A DNA stretch of 24,513 nucleotides from an uncultured Pseudomonadota bacterium (GTDB taxonomy: Bacteria; Pseudomonadota; Gammaproteobacteria; Burkholderiales; Thiobacillaceae). The notes below the pieces were generated by a model that had not been told where the DNA came from, searched no databases, and saw only the letters and a program-made list of their open reading frames with translations. Location: contig CAISDD010000293.1 of NCBI GenBank assembly GCA_903883985.1, positions 1-24,513 on the forward strand. The letters are read 5' to 3'. Positions 1 to 9,235 of this stretch are shown piece by piece; position 1 is the first letter of the stretch; every line of letters begins with the position of its first letter. The position numbers and the translations under genes are program-made.

Positions 1-151
1 CGGCATAAGTGCGGCAGGCCGCGTCATCGGCCTGGAACTGCTCGAAACTCTTGCCTGGCCCTGGCATGACGGCGACGCTCGGGCCTCTGGGCACTGCGGC
101 GCAGGCGGAAAGCAGGAGCAGCAGCAATACGGGAAGTCTGGTTTTGGTCAT
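1..151 (-). CDS. putative lipoprotein, C-terminus beyond window edge (partial)
   Basis: I read the first 50 codons of a gene that continues past the left edge. The N-terminus has Lys3 and Arg5, a Leu-rich core and a lipobox ending Leu-Ser-Ala-Cys, with Cys17 as the predicted lipidated residue. The mature part contains MPGPGKSFEQFQADDAACRTYA. I associate this start with glycine-zipper outer-membrane lipoproteins, but the glycine zipper itself would lie outside the window, so the family is only suggested. The ATG is preceded by AGGAG at good spacing. The gene starts 13 bp after the stop of the next gene upstream, and its ribosome binding site lies next to that stop, so it is probably the third gene of the minus-strand envelope operon. 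Confidence 0.75.
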   Translation of the reverse strand, partial: MTKTRLPVLLLLLLSACAAVPRGPSVAVMPGPGKSFEQFQADDAACRTYA

Positions 152-164
152 GGCAATCTCCTGG

Positions 165-644
165 TTACTGTGGCGCCGGCGGAGGGGAGGCCGGAACGAC
201 CTTCCAGCCAGACGGGCAGGAATTGACATACGGATAGTAGGCCTTTGCCGGCTCGCAGTAGTACCAGTTGTTCTGGGTGGGCTGCGGCGCCATGGCAGGC
301 TGGACTATCTGGGGCTGTGGCATGGGTGGTGGGACTTGCTGGATTACGACCGTGGGTGGCTGCACCACCAGCGGCGGGATATAGGGATCGGGATAGGGGT
401 AGACCGGAGCGGGGTAGAAAGACCACAGCCCGCCCGCTACCCACCACCAGCCGATACGACCGTCATGCCAGCCGTGGCGCCAGTTGCCTTCCCTCCAGTG
501 GGGCCGTTCGCCGCCACCATGGCGCTCGAAATTCCCACCACCTTCCCGGTGCATTCCCTCGCGCGGCTCGGCCGCAGCGAACTGCGCCTGCGAGAGCAGC
601 AGCGGAGCCGCCAGCAAGGTGGAAATCAGAGTCTTGTTCATCAT
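165..644 (-). CDS. exported hypothetical protein, Gly/His/Pro-rich with YYPYV..C tail
   Basis: This is a 159-residue protein with a clear Sec signal peptide: Lys4, a hydrophobic core, and probable cleavage after the Ala run near residue 25. The mature N-terminal half is rich in Gly, His, Arg and Trp. The middle is Pro/Val/Gln-rich (residues about 75-125). The C-terminal part carries the pattern NNWYYCEPAKAYYPYVNSC followed by PSGW, with two cysteines that could pair. I know this tail from small uncharacterised proteobacterial envelope proteins, but I know no function for it. The start overlaps the stop of the Spy/CpxP-like gene by ATGA, with GGAGAGGAGG immediately upstream, which implies translational coupling. 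A second in-frame ATG follows directly. The context suggests a periplasmic or surface role in envelope stress (inference). Confidence 0.85.
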   Translation of the reverse strand: MMNKTLISTLLAAPLLLSQAQFAAAEPREGMHREGGGNFERHGGGERPHWREGNWRHGWHDGRIGWWWVAGGLWSFYPAPVYPYPDPYIPPLVVQPPTVVIQQVPPPMPQPQIVQPAMAPQPTQNNWYYCEPAKAYYPYVNSCPSGWKVVPASPPPAPQ

Positions 645-1135
645 TCACCTCCTCTCCATTCGTGATGCATATTACCGCGCGGCTGCCTGGTCATCAGCTT
701 GCCCAGGGTCTGGCGCTGCTCCTCGGTCAACACCTTGTCCAGTTCGGCGTGCATCTTCTTGCGCAGAACCATCGTGTCGGCCAGGGTTTTGCCCTGGGCC
801 TCGGCCGTCTCCTGCAACTTGGCATCGCTCGCGTCCATCTTCATTAGCGCTGCGCGGTTGTCCGCGAGCAGTTGCCTCAGATCGCGCATTTCCGGCCGGT
901 ATTTGTCCTCGATGGCGTGCACGGCCTGACGCTGCTCCTTGCTCATGTTCAGGCGATCGGCCATGCGCTCCAAACCAGGCATCCCCTCTGCGTCTCCGGG
1001 AGGAGGGCAATGATGGTGGCAATGACGGCCTTGCATGGAAGGGCGGTCGCCAGGGTCGGCCTGGGACCAGGCGGGGTGGCCTAGCAGGCCTAGCGTGACG
1101 AGGCTGGCGGCGAGGAGGGATGGGTGCATATTCAT
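641..1135 (-). CDS. Spy/CpxP-family periplasmic protein (LTXXQ)
   Basis: This is a 164-residue exported protein of the Spy/CpxP family: periplasmic helical chaperones or CpxA inhibitors. A signal peptide covers residues 1-25 (cleavage near AWSQA). The two family repeats are recognisable as LNMSKEQRQ at about 62-70 and LTEEQRQ at 136-142, in an otherwise charged helical protein. A cluster HCHHHC at residues 38-43 could bind a metal. I chose the ATG at 1135 because AAGGAG lies 7 nt upstream and the signal peptide begins there. The reading frame stays open another 24 codons upstream, but those codons look non-coding. It is divergent from the CpxR-like regulator and first in a coupled three-gene run, which is the layout of cpxP beside cpxRA. 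The exact name, CpxP or Spy, is not decided by sequence. Confidence 0.9.
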   Translation of the reverse strand: MNMHPSLLAASLVTLGLLGHPAWSQADPGDRPSMQGRHCHHHCPPPGDAEGMPGLERMADRLNMSKEQRQAVHAIEDKYRPEMRDLRQLLADNRAALMKMDASDAKLQETAEAQGKTLADTMVLRKKMHAELDKVLTEEQRQTLGKLMTRQPRGNMHHEWRGGE

Positions 1136-1233
1136 GGGGTGACTCCTTGTTGGGTTGTCGGGCGGGTTCACCGCCTTTGAATCCATCGTAGGCCGTGGCC
1201 GGGTCAATGGGGGTCAGCGTCGCGCAAAGCCCT

Positions 1234-1248
1234 GTAAAGGTGAGAAAA
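1234..1248 (+). promoter_or_regulatory. candidate CpxR box
   Basis: The sequence reads GTAAA-GGTGA-GAAAA. The known CpxR box is GTAAA-N5-GTAAA, so this has the right 10-bp half-site period and one mismatch in the second half. It lies in the 175-bp divergent region between the Spy/CpxP-like gene and the cpxR-like gene, about 100 bp from the first and 60 bp from the second start. Autoregulation and activation of the divergent operon from here would match the enterobacterial arrangement. That is inference from the match and position. Confidence 0.5.
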
Positions 1249-1310
1249 CTTGGGCCCTTTGCCTCGCGGAAACTTCTAACATTGAGCCGCAACCACTTTT
1301 ATTCTGGACC

Positions 1311-1991
1311 ATGTCCCATCTGCTGCTCGCCGACGACGACCCTGAACTGTCCGAAATGCTGAAGGAATACCTGGAGGGCAATGGTTTCCAGGTCGAGACA
1401 GTTCACGACGGTCTTCTAGCCTTGAAGCGGGCGTTGGAGGCGGACTTCGACCTGATCATCCTGGATATCATGATGCCCGGGCGCAACGGGCTGGACGTAC
1501 TGCGCGAGCTGCGCGCGGAGAAGGCCACGCCGGTTCTGATGCTCACGGCACGCGGCGAAGATGTCGACAGCATCGTCGGCCTCGAACTGGGCGCGGATGA
1601 CTACCTCCCCAAACCGTGCAACCCGCGCGTGCTCGAGGCCCGCATCCGGGCCTTGCTGCGCCGCAGCGAGCAGCGCCTGGACGCGATGCCGCTGCTGAAG
1701 GTGGGTGACCTGTCCTTGCACAGCGGCACCCGTGAGGCGCGCCTGGGCGATCAGCTCGTCCCGCTCACCAGCACCGAATTCAGTATCCTGGAAATCCTGT
1801 TGCGCGAGGCGGGGAAAGTGGTTTCCAAGTCGGAACTGTCCGAGTTTGCCCTGGCGAAACCCTTGAGTAGTTTCGACCGCAGTCTGGACATGCATGTGAG
1901 CAACCTGCGCCGCAAGTTGGGCCCCCTGGCCGACGCCGGCGAGCGCATCAAGACGGTCCGCGGCATCGGCTACCAGTACACACTGCGCTGA
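1311..1991 (+). CDS. cpxR: CpxR-like OmpR-family response regulator
   Basis: This is a 226-residue two-component regulator. The receiver domain (1-118) has the acidic pocket LADDDPE, the phospho-acceptor Asp52 in LDIMMPG, Thr79 in MLTARG and Lys101 in the KP motif. The OmpR-type winged-helix domain covers about 130-226 and ends in the SNLRRKL and TVRGIGYQY segments. Its similarity to E. coli CpxR is strong by eye (the ARG.D...GLELGADDYLPKP stretch, FDR.LDMH.SNLRRKL). The KP motif is followed by Cys, where E. coli CpxR has Phe. I start at ATG 1311 because the conserved N-terminus begins there; the open frame extends upstream to 1155 without family similarity. There is no good Shine-Dalgarno. 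The kinase gene starts 19 bp downstream, forming an operon. The DNA target is expected to be GTAAA-N5-GTAAA. Confidence 0.92.
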   Translation: MSHLLLADDDPELSEMLKEYLEGNGFQVETVHDGLLALKRALEADFDLIILDIMMPGRNGLDVLRELRAEKATPVLMLTARGEDVDSIVGLELGADDYLPKPCNPRVLEARIRALLRRSEQRLDAMPLLKVGDLSLHSGTREARLGDQLVPLTSTEFSILEILLREAGKVVSKSELSEFALAKPLSSFDRSLDMHVSNLRRKLGPLADAGERIKTVRGIGYQYTLR

Positions 1992-2010
1992 CACCCTACG
2001 CTGATTATCC

Positions 2011-3363
2011 ATGCATCGCCTGTTCTGGAAACTCTTCTTCGCCTACTGGACCACGCTGGTCCTGTTTTCCCTGGGTTGCCTGTTCGCGGCTTCCCATTAT
2101 CTCGATCAGACCCGCGCCCGGCAGGCCGGCCGCATGGAGGAATACGCCAGCAGGGTCCAGGCCGCGCGAGCGGCGGCGACCGAACATGGTCAGGTGGGGT
2201 TGAGGGATTGGGCTGCCAGCCTGGATGCCGAGGAACTGGTCCCCCTGCTGGTGCTGGATCGGGAGGGGCACGACCTGCTGCTGCGCGAGGTATCCGCCGG
2301 CGCGCTGAGTCATCTACGGCGCCACCTGCGTCAGGTGCAGCGATGGCCGGCCGATGTCGCGCATCCGCGCAGTATCCAGTTACCGGACGGCGCCGAGTAT
2401 TGGCTGATTCCGGATTTCCAGGGCGCCAATCTGGGCCGCTTCCTGGTGCGGCCCCGTGTCATCGGCGTGCCTCTGGTCATGGGGGCCTTGTTGAGTGGCC
2501 TGGTCTGCCTGCTCCTGGCCCGGTATCTGACTTCGCCCATGGAACGCCTGCGCCTGGCCTCCCAGGCCTACGCTGCGGGTGACTTCAGCAAGCGGGTCGG
2601 GCCCAGCCTGGGCGGGCGCCGTGACGAGGTCGCCGATCTGGCCCATGCCCTGGACAACATGGCAGAGCGCCTCGATACCCTGCTGCATTCCCAACGTGGT
2701 CTGCTACGTGATGTCTCGCATGAACTGCGTTCCCCCCTGGCCCGAGTGCAAGCAGCACTCGGCCTGGCGCGGCAGCGTGGCCGCGGCAATGAGCGGGAAC
2801 TCGACCGCATCGAACAGCAGATGGAACGCCTCAATGAACTCATAGGCGAGATACTCACCTTTTCTCGCCTCGATACCGGGGTGCACAAACTCGTCAACGA
2901 GATTCTTGATCTGGGCTTGCTGCTTGCGGAGATGGTCGATAACACCCAGTTGGAGGGTGAGCGCCGCGGCATCCGGGTCGAGTACACCCAGGGCGAGCCC
3001 GTACCCTGGGTGGGCGACGCGATGCTGATGCACAGCGTCCTTGACAACGTCCTGCGCAATGCCTTGTTGCATTCCCCCGATCAAGGATGGATCGAAGTCA
3101 CGCTGGCGCGGGACAACAACGGTGGCGATCATGTGATCCGGATACGGGATCATGGACCGGGGGTGCCGGAAGGCATGCAGGACGCCATATTCGAGCCCTT
3201 CGTCCGCGTCGATGCAGCTCGTGATCACAACCGCGGCGGCGTCGGCCTGGGGTTGGCCATCGCGCGCCGCGCCATACAAGCCCAGCGCGGCCAGATCCGC
3301 GCCGAAAATCATCCGCACGGCGGCTTGCTGGTGACGATCCGCCTGCCGCGCAGCGAGGGCTGA
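2011..3363 (+). CDS. cpxA: CpxA-like sensor histidine kinase
   Basis: This is a 450-residue inner-membrane histidine kinase. TM1 is at about 8-29. A periplasmic sensor of roughly 115 residues follows, then TM2 at about 150-172 and a HAMP segment beginning RYLTSPMERL (171-225). The HisKA box is DVSHELRSPL with His237 as phospho-acceptor, followed by LARVQAAL as in CpxA. The ATPase domain has the N box (NVLRNALLHSP), G1 (RDHGPGVPEG), F box (IFEPFVR) and G2 (GGVGLGLAIA), so it looks catalytically complete. It follows the regulator gene by 19 bp and must phosphorylate or dephosphorylate it. The small periplasmic domain could be bound by the divergently encoded Spy/CpxP-like protein (known for CpxP, inferred here). 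It ends 1 bp before the stop of the convergent neighbour. Confidence 0.92.
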   Translation: MHRLFWKLFFAYWTTLVLFSLGCLFAASHYLDQTRARQAGRMEEYASRVQAARAAATEHGQVGLRDWAASLDAEELVPLLVLDREGHDLLLREVSAGALSHLRRHLRQVQRWPADVAHPRSIQLPDGAEYWLIPDFQGANLGRFLVRPRVIGVPLVMGALLSGLVCLLLARYLTSPMERLRLASQAYAAGDFSKRVGPSLGGRRDEVADLAHALDNMAERLDTLLHSQRGLLRDVSHELRSPLARVQAALGLARQRGRGNERELDRIEQQMERLNELIGEILTFSRLDTGVHKLVNEILDLGLLLAEMVDNTQLEGERRGIRVEYTQGEPVPWVGDAMLMHSVLDNVLRNALLHSPDQGWIEVTLARDNNGGDHVIRIRDHGPGVPEGMQDAIFEPFVRVDAARDHNRGGVGLGLAIARRAIQAQRGQIRAENHPHGGLLVTIRLPRSEG

Positions 3364-3364
3364 T

Positions 3365-3985
3365 TCAGGACGTAGTGCTGATCGCGCCACCCAGCGCCGC
3401 CGAGGCAACCGAGCCCTGGTTCTTGACGTTGTTCAGCAGATTTTCCAGGAAGGACTGCAAGGTCGGGTTCGTGGCGCTGGACGCGGTATTGCCGGCGGAA
3501 CTCGCGCTGGGCTTGTTCTGTATCGAGGTGACCAGTTTCTGAAAATCACCCTGCAAGGTGGAGAGCGCGCTGCTAGCGGAAGTGCCGGAAGGGCTGTTCA
3601 GGTTCTGGATCAGACTCTGAAGCACGCTGCTGATGCTGGCAGAGCCGTTACTGCTGCCCGAGGTCGCACCGCTGCCCGAGGTCGTGGCCTGCTTCATCGC
3701 GCTAAACAGATCATGCATGAACTGCTGCATATTCTGCTGTACCGCGCTGCCCTGGCCCGCACCCGTCGTCTTACCCGCCGCACCCGTCGTACCCGTTGCA
3801 GCCGTGGTGATGCCACTCTGGCTCAGGGCGGCTTGCATGCTCTGCATGAAATCTTCGCCGCCGCCGCGGTGATGGTTGCGTGGGCCGGTGACTGTGCCGG
3901 TCGAAGCCGCGCTGCCGGAGACGGGGGAGGTGGAGGAAACCGCGTTGGTGTATAGCGCGTTGTTGGCGATGCTGGAGATGCTCAT
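3365..3985 (-). CDS. hypothetical low-complexity Ser/Thr/Gly/Ala-rich protein
   Basis: This is a 206-residue protein that I cannot assign to a named family. It starts MSISSIANNALYTNAV. It carries a basic patch RNHHRGGGEDF near residues 36-46, followed by MQSMQAALSQSGI. The rest is mostly Ser, Thr, Gly, Ala and Asn, interrupted by short amphipathic segments such as NMQQFMHDLFSAMKQA (about 84-99), SVLQSLIQNL and LQSFLENLLNNVKNQ near the end. There is no signal peptide and no membrane segment. The pattern of short helices in flexible linkers resembles secreted or surface-appendage proteins, but that is only an impression. The start is firm: AAAGGAG lies about 7 nt upstream of the ATG. It is convergent with the cpxA-like gene (1 bp between stops) and divergent from the efflux operon, with a CpxR-like box about 137 bp upstream of its start. 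Confidence 0.75.
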   Translation of the reverse strand: MSISSIANNALYTNAVSSTSPVSGSAASTGTVTGPRNHHRGGGEDFMQSMQAALSQSGITTAATGTTGAAGKTTGAGQGSAVQQNMQQFMHDLFSAMKQATTSGSGATSGSSNGSASISSVLQSLIQNLNSPSGTSASSALSTLQGDFQKLVTSIQNKPSASSAGNTASSATNPTLQSFLENLLNNVKNQGSVASAALGGAISTTS

Positions 3986-4121
3986 TTTCTGCTCCTTTCT
4001 GGGTAAGTCCTTAAGGCCGGTTGCGCGTGCGCTGGAATGGGGTATTGCGAAACCTGGCCTATGACGCCCTTACCGTAAGCAGTAATTGTGCCGGGAGAGG
4101 GCAATCCCGAGTTTATTTTGT

Positions 4122-4136
4122 GTAAATCCATGTCAA
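4122..4136 (+). promoter_or_regulatory. candidate CpxR box upstream of hypothetical/mdtA
   Basis: The sequence reads GTAAA-TCCAT-GTCAA, one mismatch from the GTAAA-N5-GTAAA consensus and with the same 10-bp period as the site next to cpxR. It lies 137 bp from the start of the minus-strand hypothetical gene and 355 bp from the mdtA-like start, so it is closer to the former. In E. coli mdtABC belongs to the BaeR/CpxR envelope-stress response (established), which makes the match plausible. A 10-bp degenerate site can also arise by chance. Confidence 0.4.
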
Positions 4137-4235
4137 TTCAGGGCGGAAATTCCGAGCTTTACGGGTTTCCCTCTGGATTTTCCTGCGAATCAGGCAAAGG
4201 GTGGACCAGTCAGGGGGGGGCGTTCGCGTCTACGG

Positions 4236-4281
4236 GCGGCAATCCTTGCCGCTTGTCTTTCCCTTCCGGCAAATCTTGCCG
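4236..4281 (+). repeat. two tandem similar hairpins in mdtA leader
   Basis: The first hairpin is GCGGCAA-TCC-TTGCCGC (4236-4252, 7-bp stem). The second is CGGCAA-ATC-TTGCCG (4267-4281, 6-bp stem). Stems and loop sizes are nearly identical and the start-to-start distance is 31 bp. Neither is followed by a T-run, so they do not look like terminators. They could be mRNA leader structures or dyad operators. Confidence 0.5.
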
Positions 4282-4490
4282 CCTGGCGTCGTGCTGCTTG
4301 TGAAATTGGATAGTCCAGCGGGGCAATCGAGAACCCATGGGACTGTCAGCTTGTGTAATGAATGGCATGAAGAGGTGACGGTTGTTGCGTTTCCACGGCC
4401 CGCTACGGCATGATCGAAGCGCTCACCCCGGTAAATCGCGATCTCTTCCGCGCGAGGCACGAACCTCCCCATCCTATACAGACAACCACT

Positions 4491-5783
<1,293 letters not shown>

Positions 5784-5784
<1 letters not shown>

Positions 5785-8700
5785 TGAATCCTTCCCGTCT
5801 CTTCATCCTGCGACCAGTAGCCACCTCGCTGCTGATGCTGGCCATCCTGCTGGTGGGGGCGATGGCCTATCGCTTGTTGCCGCTCTCAGCCCTGCCGGAG
5901 GTGGACTATCCGACCATCCAGGTCATGGCGCTGTATCCGGGTGCTAGCCCCGATGTGGTCACCGCCTCGATCACTGCACCTCTGGAACGCCAATTGGGTC
6001 AGATGCCGGGCTTGAAGCAGATGTCTTCGTCCAGTTCCGGCGGCGCCTCGGTCATCACCCTGCGTTTCAGCCTCGACCTCACCCTCGACATCGCCGAGCA
6101 GGAAGTCCAGGCGGCCATCAACGCCGCCTCCAACCTGCTGCCGGGCGACATGCCGCTGCCTCCCGTGTACAGCAAGATCAACCCGGCCGATGCTCCCATC
6201 CTCACCCTGGCGGTTACCTCGCAGTCCCTGCCGGTGCCGCGCGTGCACGACCTGGTGGAAGGCCGCATCGCCCAGAAGATATCGCAATTGCCGGGCGTGG
6301 GCCTGGTCAGCCTGGCAGGGGGGCGCCGCCCGGCGGTGCGCATCCAGGCCAACCCCAAGGCCCTGGCCGCTCTGGGGCTGTCGCTGGAGGATTTGCGTTC
6401 GGCCATAGGCACGGCCAATGTCAATACGCCCAAGGGCAGCTTCGACGGCGCGCAGCGCGCCTCGGCGATCGACGCCAACGACCAGCTCAAGTCGGCGGAA
6501 GAATATGTCAATCTGGTGATCGCCTACAAGAACGGTGCCCCGATCCGCCTGAAGGACGTGGCCAGTGTCATCGACGGCGCCGAGAACGCGCACCTGGCCG
6601 CCTGGGCCAACGACCAGCCGGGCGTGATCCTGAACGTGCAGCGCCAGCCGGGTGCGAACGTCATCGAGGTGGCCGACCGCATCAAGGCGGCCCTGCCCGG
6701 ACTCAAGGCCAGTCTGCCCGCTTCCATCGACCTTGCCCTGCTCTCCGATCGCACCACCACCATCCGCGCCTCGGTGGCCGACGTGGAGTTCTCCCTGCTG
6801 CTGGCGGTGGGCTTGGTGGTGATGGTGATCTTCCTGTTCCTGCGCAATCTACCCGCAACCCTCATCCCCAGCCTGGCAGTACCCATTTCCCTGGTCGGCA
6901 CCTTCGGCGTCATGTACCTGGCCGGCTTCTCCATCAACAACCTCACCCTGATGGCGTTGACCATCGCCACCGGCTTCGTGGTCGACGACGCCATCGTCGT
7001 CATCGAGAACATCACGCGCTACATCGAGCAGGGGGAGGCGCCTCTGGCCGCAGCACTCAAGGGTTCGCAACAGATCGGTTTCACCATCATCTCCCTGACC
7101 TTCTCGCTGATCGCCGTGCTGATCCCTCTGCTGTTCATGGGCGATGTGGTCGGGCGCTTGTTCCATGAATTCGCCATCACCCTGGCGGTGGCCATCCTGA
7201 TCTCGGCGGCGGTATCGCTCACCTTGACCCCCATGCTGTGCGCGCGCCTGTTGCAAGCGGAGAAACAGCACAAACCCGACCCCGTGTTCCAGCGCATCGT
7301 CGCGGGTTATGGCCGGGCGCTGACCTGGGTGCTGGAACGCCAGACCGCCACGCTTTGGGTAGCCATGGCCACCGTTCTGGTCACCGTGGTGCTGTACATC
7401 TGGATCCCCAAGGGTTTCTTTCCGGTGCAGGATACCGGCCTGCTCCAGGGCATCAGCGAGGCCGACCAGTCGATCTCCTACGAGGCCATGGCCGGTCGCC
7501 AGCAAGCCCTGGTCGCCGAGATACTGAAAGACCAGGCGGTCGCCAGCATCTCTTCCTTTATCGGGGTGGATGGCGGCAACGTCACGCTCAACAGCGGGCG
7601 CATGCAGATCGCCCTGAAGCCGCTGGCGCAGCGGCATGAATCCGCCGCCATGGTGATGCGCCGCCTGGACGAAGCAGCCCGGCGTGTGCCCGGCATCGTC
7701 CTCTACCTGCAACCGGTACAGGACTTGACCATCGAGGATCGAGTCTCTCGCGCCCAATACCAGTTCATGCTGGGCTCTCCGGATGCGCAGGCCCTGGCCG
7801 ATTGGGTGCCCAGGCTGGTTGCCCGACTGAAACCGTTGCCGCAATTGGCCGATGTCGCCAGCGACTTGCAGAACGATGGTTTGCAGGCCTTCGTCGATAT
7901 CGACCGCGATGCAGCCGCTCGCCTGGGTGTGACGGTGGCGGCCATCGACAACGCCCTCTACGACGCCTTTGGTCAGCGATTGATCTCGACCATCTTCACC
8001 CAATCCAATCAGTACCGTGTGGTGCTGGAAGTGAAGCCTGAGTTTCAGGCCGGACCCGCTGCACTCGATGGCCTCTATGTGCCTACGGCCGCAGGCGCCC
8101 AGGTACGCCTGACTTCCGTGGCGCGGGTGGAGGAGCGCGTGACCCCGCTGCTGGTCAATCATGTCGGCCAGTTCCCGGCCGCGACCATTTCCTTCAACCT
8201 GGCAGCCAGTTCCTCGCTGGGCGCGGCGGTGGAGGCCATCCACAAGGCCGAAGCGGAGATGAACCTGCCGCTTTCCATCGAGACCAGTTTTCAGGGCGCG
8301 GCCCTGGCTTTCCAGGCCTCCTTGAGCAATACCCTGCTCCTGATCCTGGCGGCGGTGGTGACCATGTACATCGTCCTGGGCGTGCTCTATGAAAACGCCG
8401 TGCATCCCATCACCATCCTCTCCACCTTGCCTTCGGCCGGAGTCGGCGCCCTGTTATCGCTCATGCTGGCGGGCGATGAACTGGACGTGATCGGCATCAT
8501 CGGCATCATTCTCCTGATCGGTATCGTCAAGAAGAACGCCATCCTGATGATCGACTTCGCCTTGTCGGCCGAGCGCGAGCAGGGCTTGCCCGCGCGGGAG
8601 GCCATCTATCAGGCTTGCCTCTTGCGTCTGCGGCCCATCCTCATGACCACCCTGGCTGCGATGCTGGGTGCCTTGCCGCTGATGCTGGGTACGGGCGTGG

Positions 8701-8852
8701 GTTCGGAGTTGCGCCAGCCCCTGGGACTGGCCATGGTCGGCGGCCTCATGGTGAGCCAGGTATTGACCTTGTTCACCACCCCGGTGATCTATCTGGCGTT
8801 CGACCGACTGGCGCGGCGGATACGTACTCCGAGCCCGTCGCCGGTGAAATGA
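5784..8852 (+). CDS. mdtB: MdtB-like RND efflux permease
   Basis: This is a 1022-residue HAE1-family proton-driven permease of the inner membrane. It starts PSRLFILRPVATSLLMLAI (TM1), followed by the porter domain beginning ALPEVDYPTIQVMALYPGASPDVV, nearly identical to E. coli MdtB. The TM4 proton-relay pair is Asp401-Asp402 in GFVVDDAIVVIENI. The second half has the IPKGFFPVQDTG segment after TM7 and GIVKKNAILMIDFA with the relay Lys. Length fits the family (about 1040). It lacks the longer N-terminal extension of E. coli MdtB. No Shine-Dalgarno precedes the ATG, only the 7-bp repeat array. With MdtC it should form the mixed permease trimer (known for MdtBC). A VapBC module separates it from mdtC. 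Confidence 0.95.
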
Positions 8853-8869
8853 ACCTCATGCGCAGCGAC

Positions 8870-9235
8870 TCAATGCACCTCGTAGATCAGGCCCAATTCT
8901 TTGGCAATGGATTGCAGTCGCTTATCGCGCGTCCAGAGCCGCGCGGCATGAATCGCCACGGCGGCGAGCAGATGGGCGTCGATATAGCCGATGCCGCGTC
9001 CCATGAGTCGATGCTGTTCGATGAAGTACAGCACCTCATCCTGGAGGGCGCTGCCCAGCCGAGGCAGAGCCTGCAGCAGGGTCAGTATCTCCCCTCGATT
9101 ACCGAGATTGCCACAGGCCAGTTCGCCGATCACCATGTCATGCGTGCACACGTCCACGCTTTGCAGAAGGGTAGTCAGCGGGCTGTCCGCCCTACGCGGA
9201 TGATCGATCCATATCGACGTGTCGACCAGGATCAT
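8870..9235 (-). CDS. vapC: VapC-type PIN-domain toxin (ribonuclease)
   Basis: This is a 121-residue PIN-domain protein, the usual VapC length. The acidic active-site residues are all present: Asp5 (MILVDTS), Glu38 (VIGELACG), Asp86 (GYIDAHLL) and Asp104 (TRDKRL). It should be an active metal-dependent RNase that cleaves RNA, with tRNA or rRNA as the usual VapC targets. Its ATG overlaps the antitoxin stop by ATGA, the standard coupled arrangement. The gene lies on the strand opposite to the efflux operon, and its stop is only 17 bp after the mdtB stop, so it is wedged between mdtB and mdtC. It is known that VapB neutralises VapC and that the complex represses the operon; I assume the same here. 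Confidence 0.92.
   Translation of the reverse strand: MILVDTSIWIDHPRRADSPLTTLLQSVDVCTHDMVIGELACGNLGNRGEILTLLQALPRLGSALQDEVLYFIEQHRLMGRGIGYIDAHLLAAVAIHAARLWTRDKRLQSIAKELGLIYEVH

Larger units (their letters stand above)
3986..4490. other. 505-bp gene-free leader between hypothetical gene and mdtA
   Basis: I see no convincing gene here. The stretch holds a short palindrome CTTAC-C-GTAAG (4069-4079), a CpxR-like box (4122-4136), a run of eight G (4213-4220), and two similar small hairpins in tandem (4236-4252 and 4267-4281). The promoter and 5' leader of the mdtABC-type operon must lie here, as must the promoter of the divergent gene. No clear -35/-10 pair stands out. A 71-codon frame at 4088-4303 crosses the hairpins but has no family resemblance. 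Confidence 0.6.

Noticed and set aside
4075..4086. GTAAG and GTAAT close together as a possible CpxR box
   Set aside because: The half-sites are 7 bp apart instead of 10, so the spacing does not fit the known box.
4088..4303. A plus-strand frame of 71 codons, Cys-rich at its end (NPCRLSFPSGKSCRLASCC), in the mdtA leader
   Set aside because: It has no family resemblance and no ribosome binding site. The apparent repeat in the peptide is explained by the two DNA hairpins, and the G8 run lies inside the frame.
6849..8405. A long minus-strand open frame (518 codons) inside mdtB
   Set aside because: It is antisense to a clear RND permease gene, and its His/Gln/Arg/Gly-rich translation is the usual shadow of GC-rich coding DNA.
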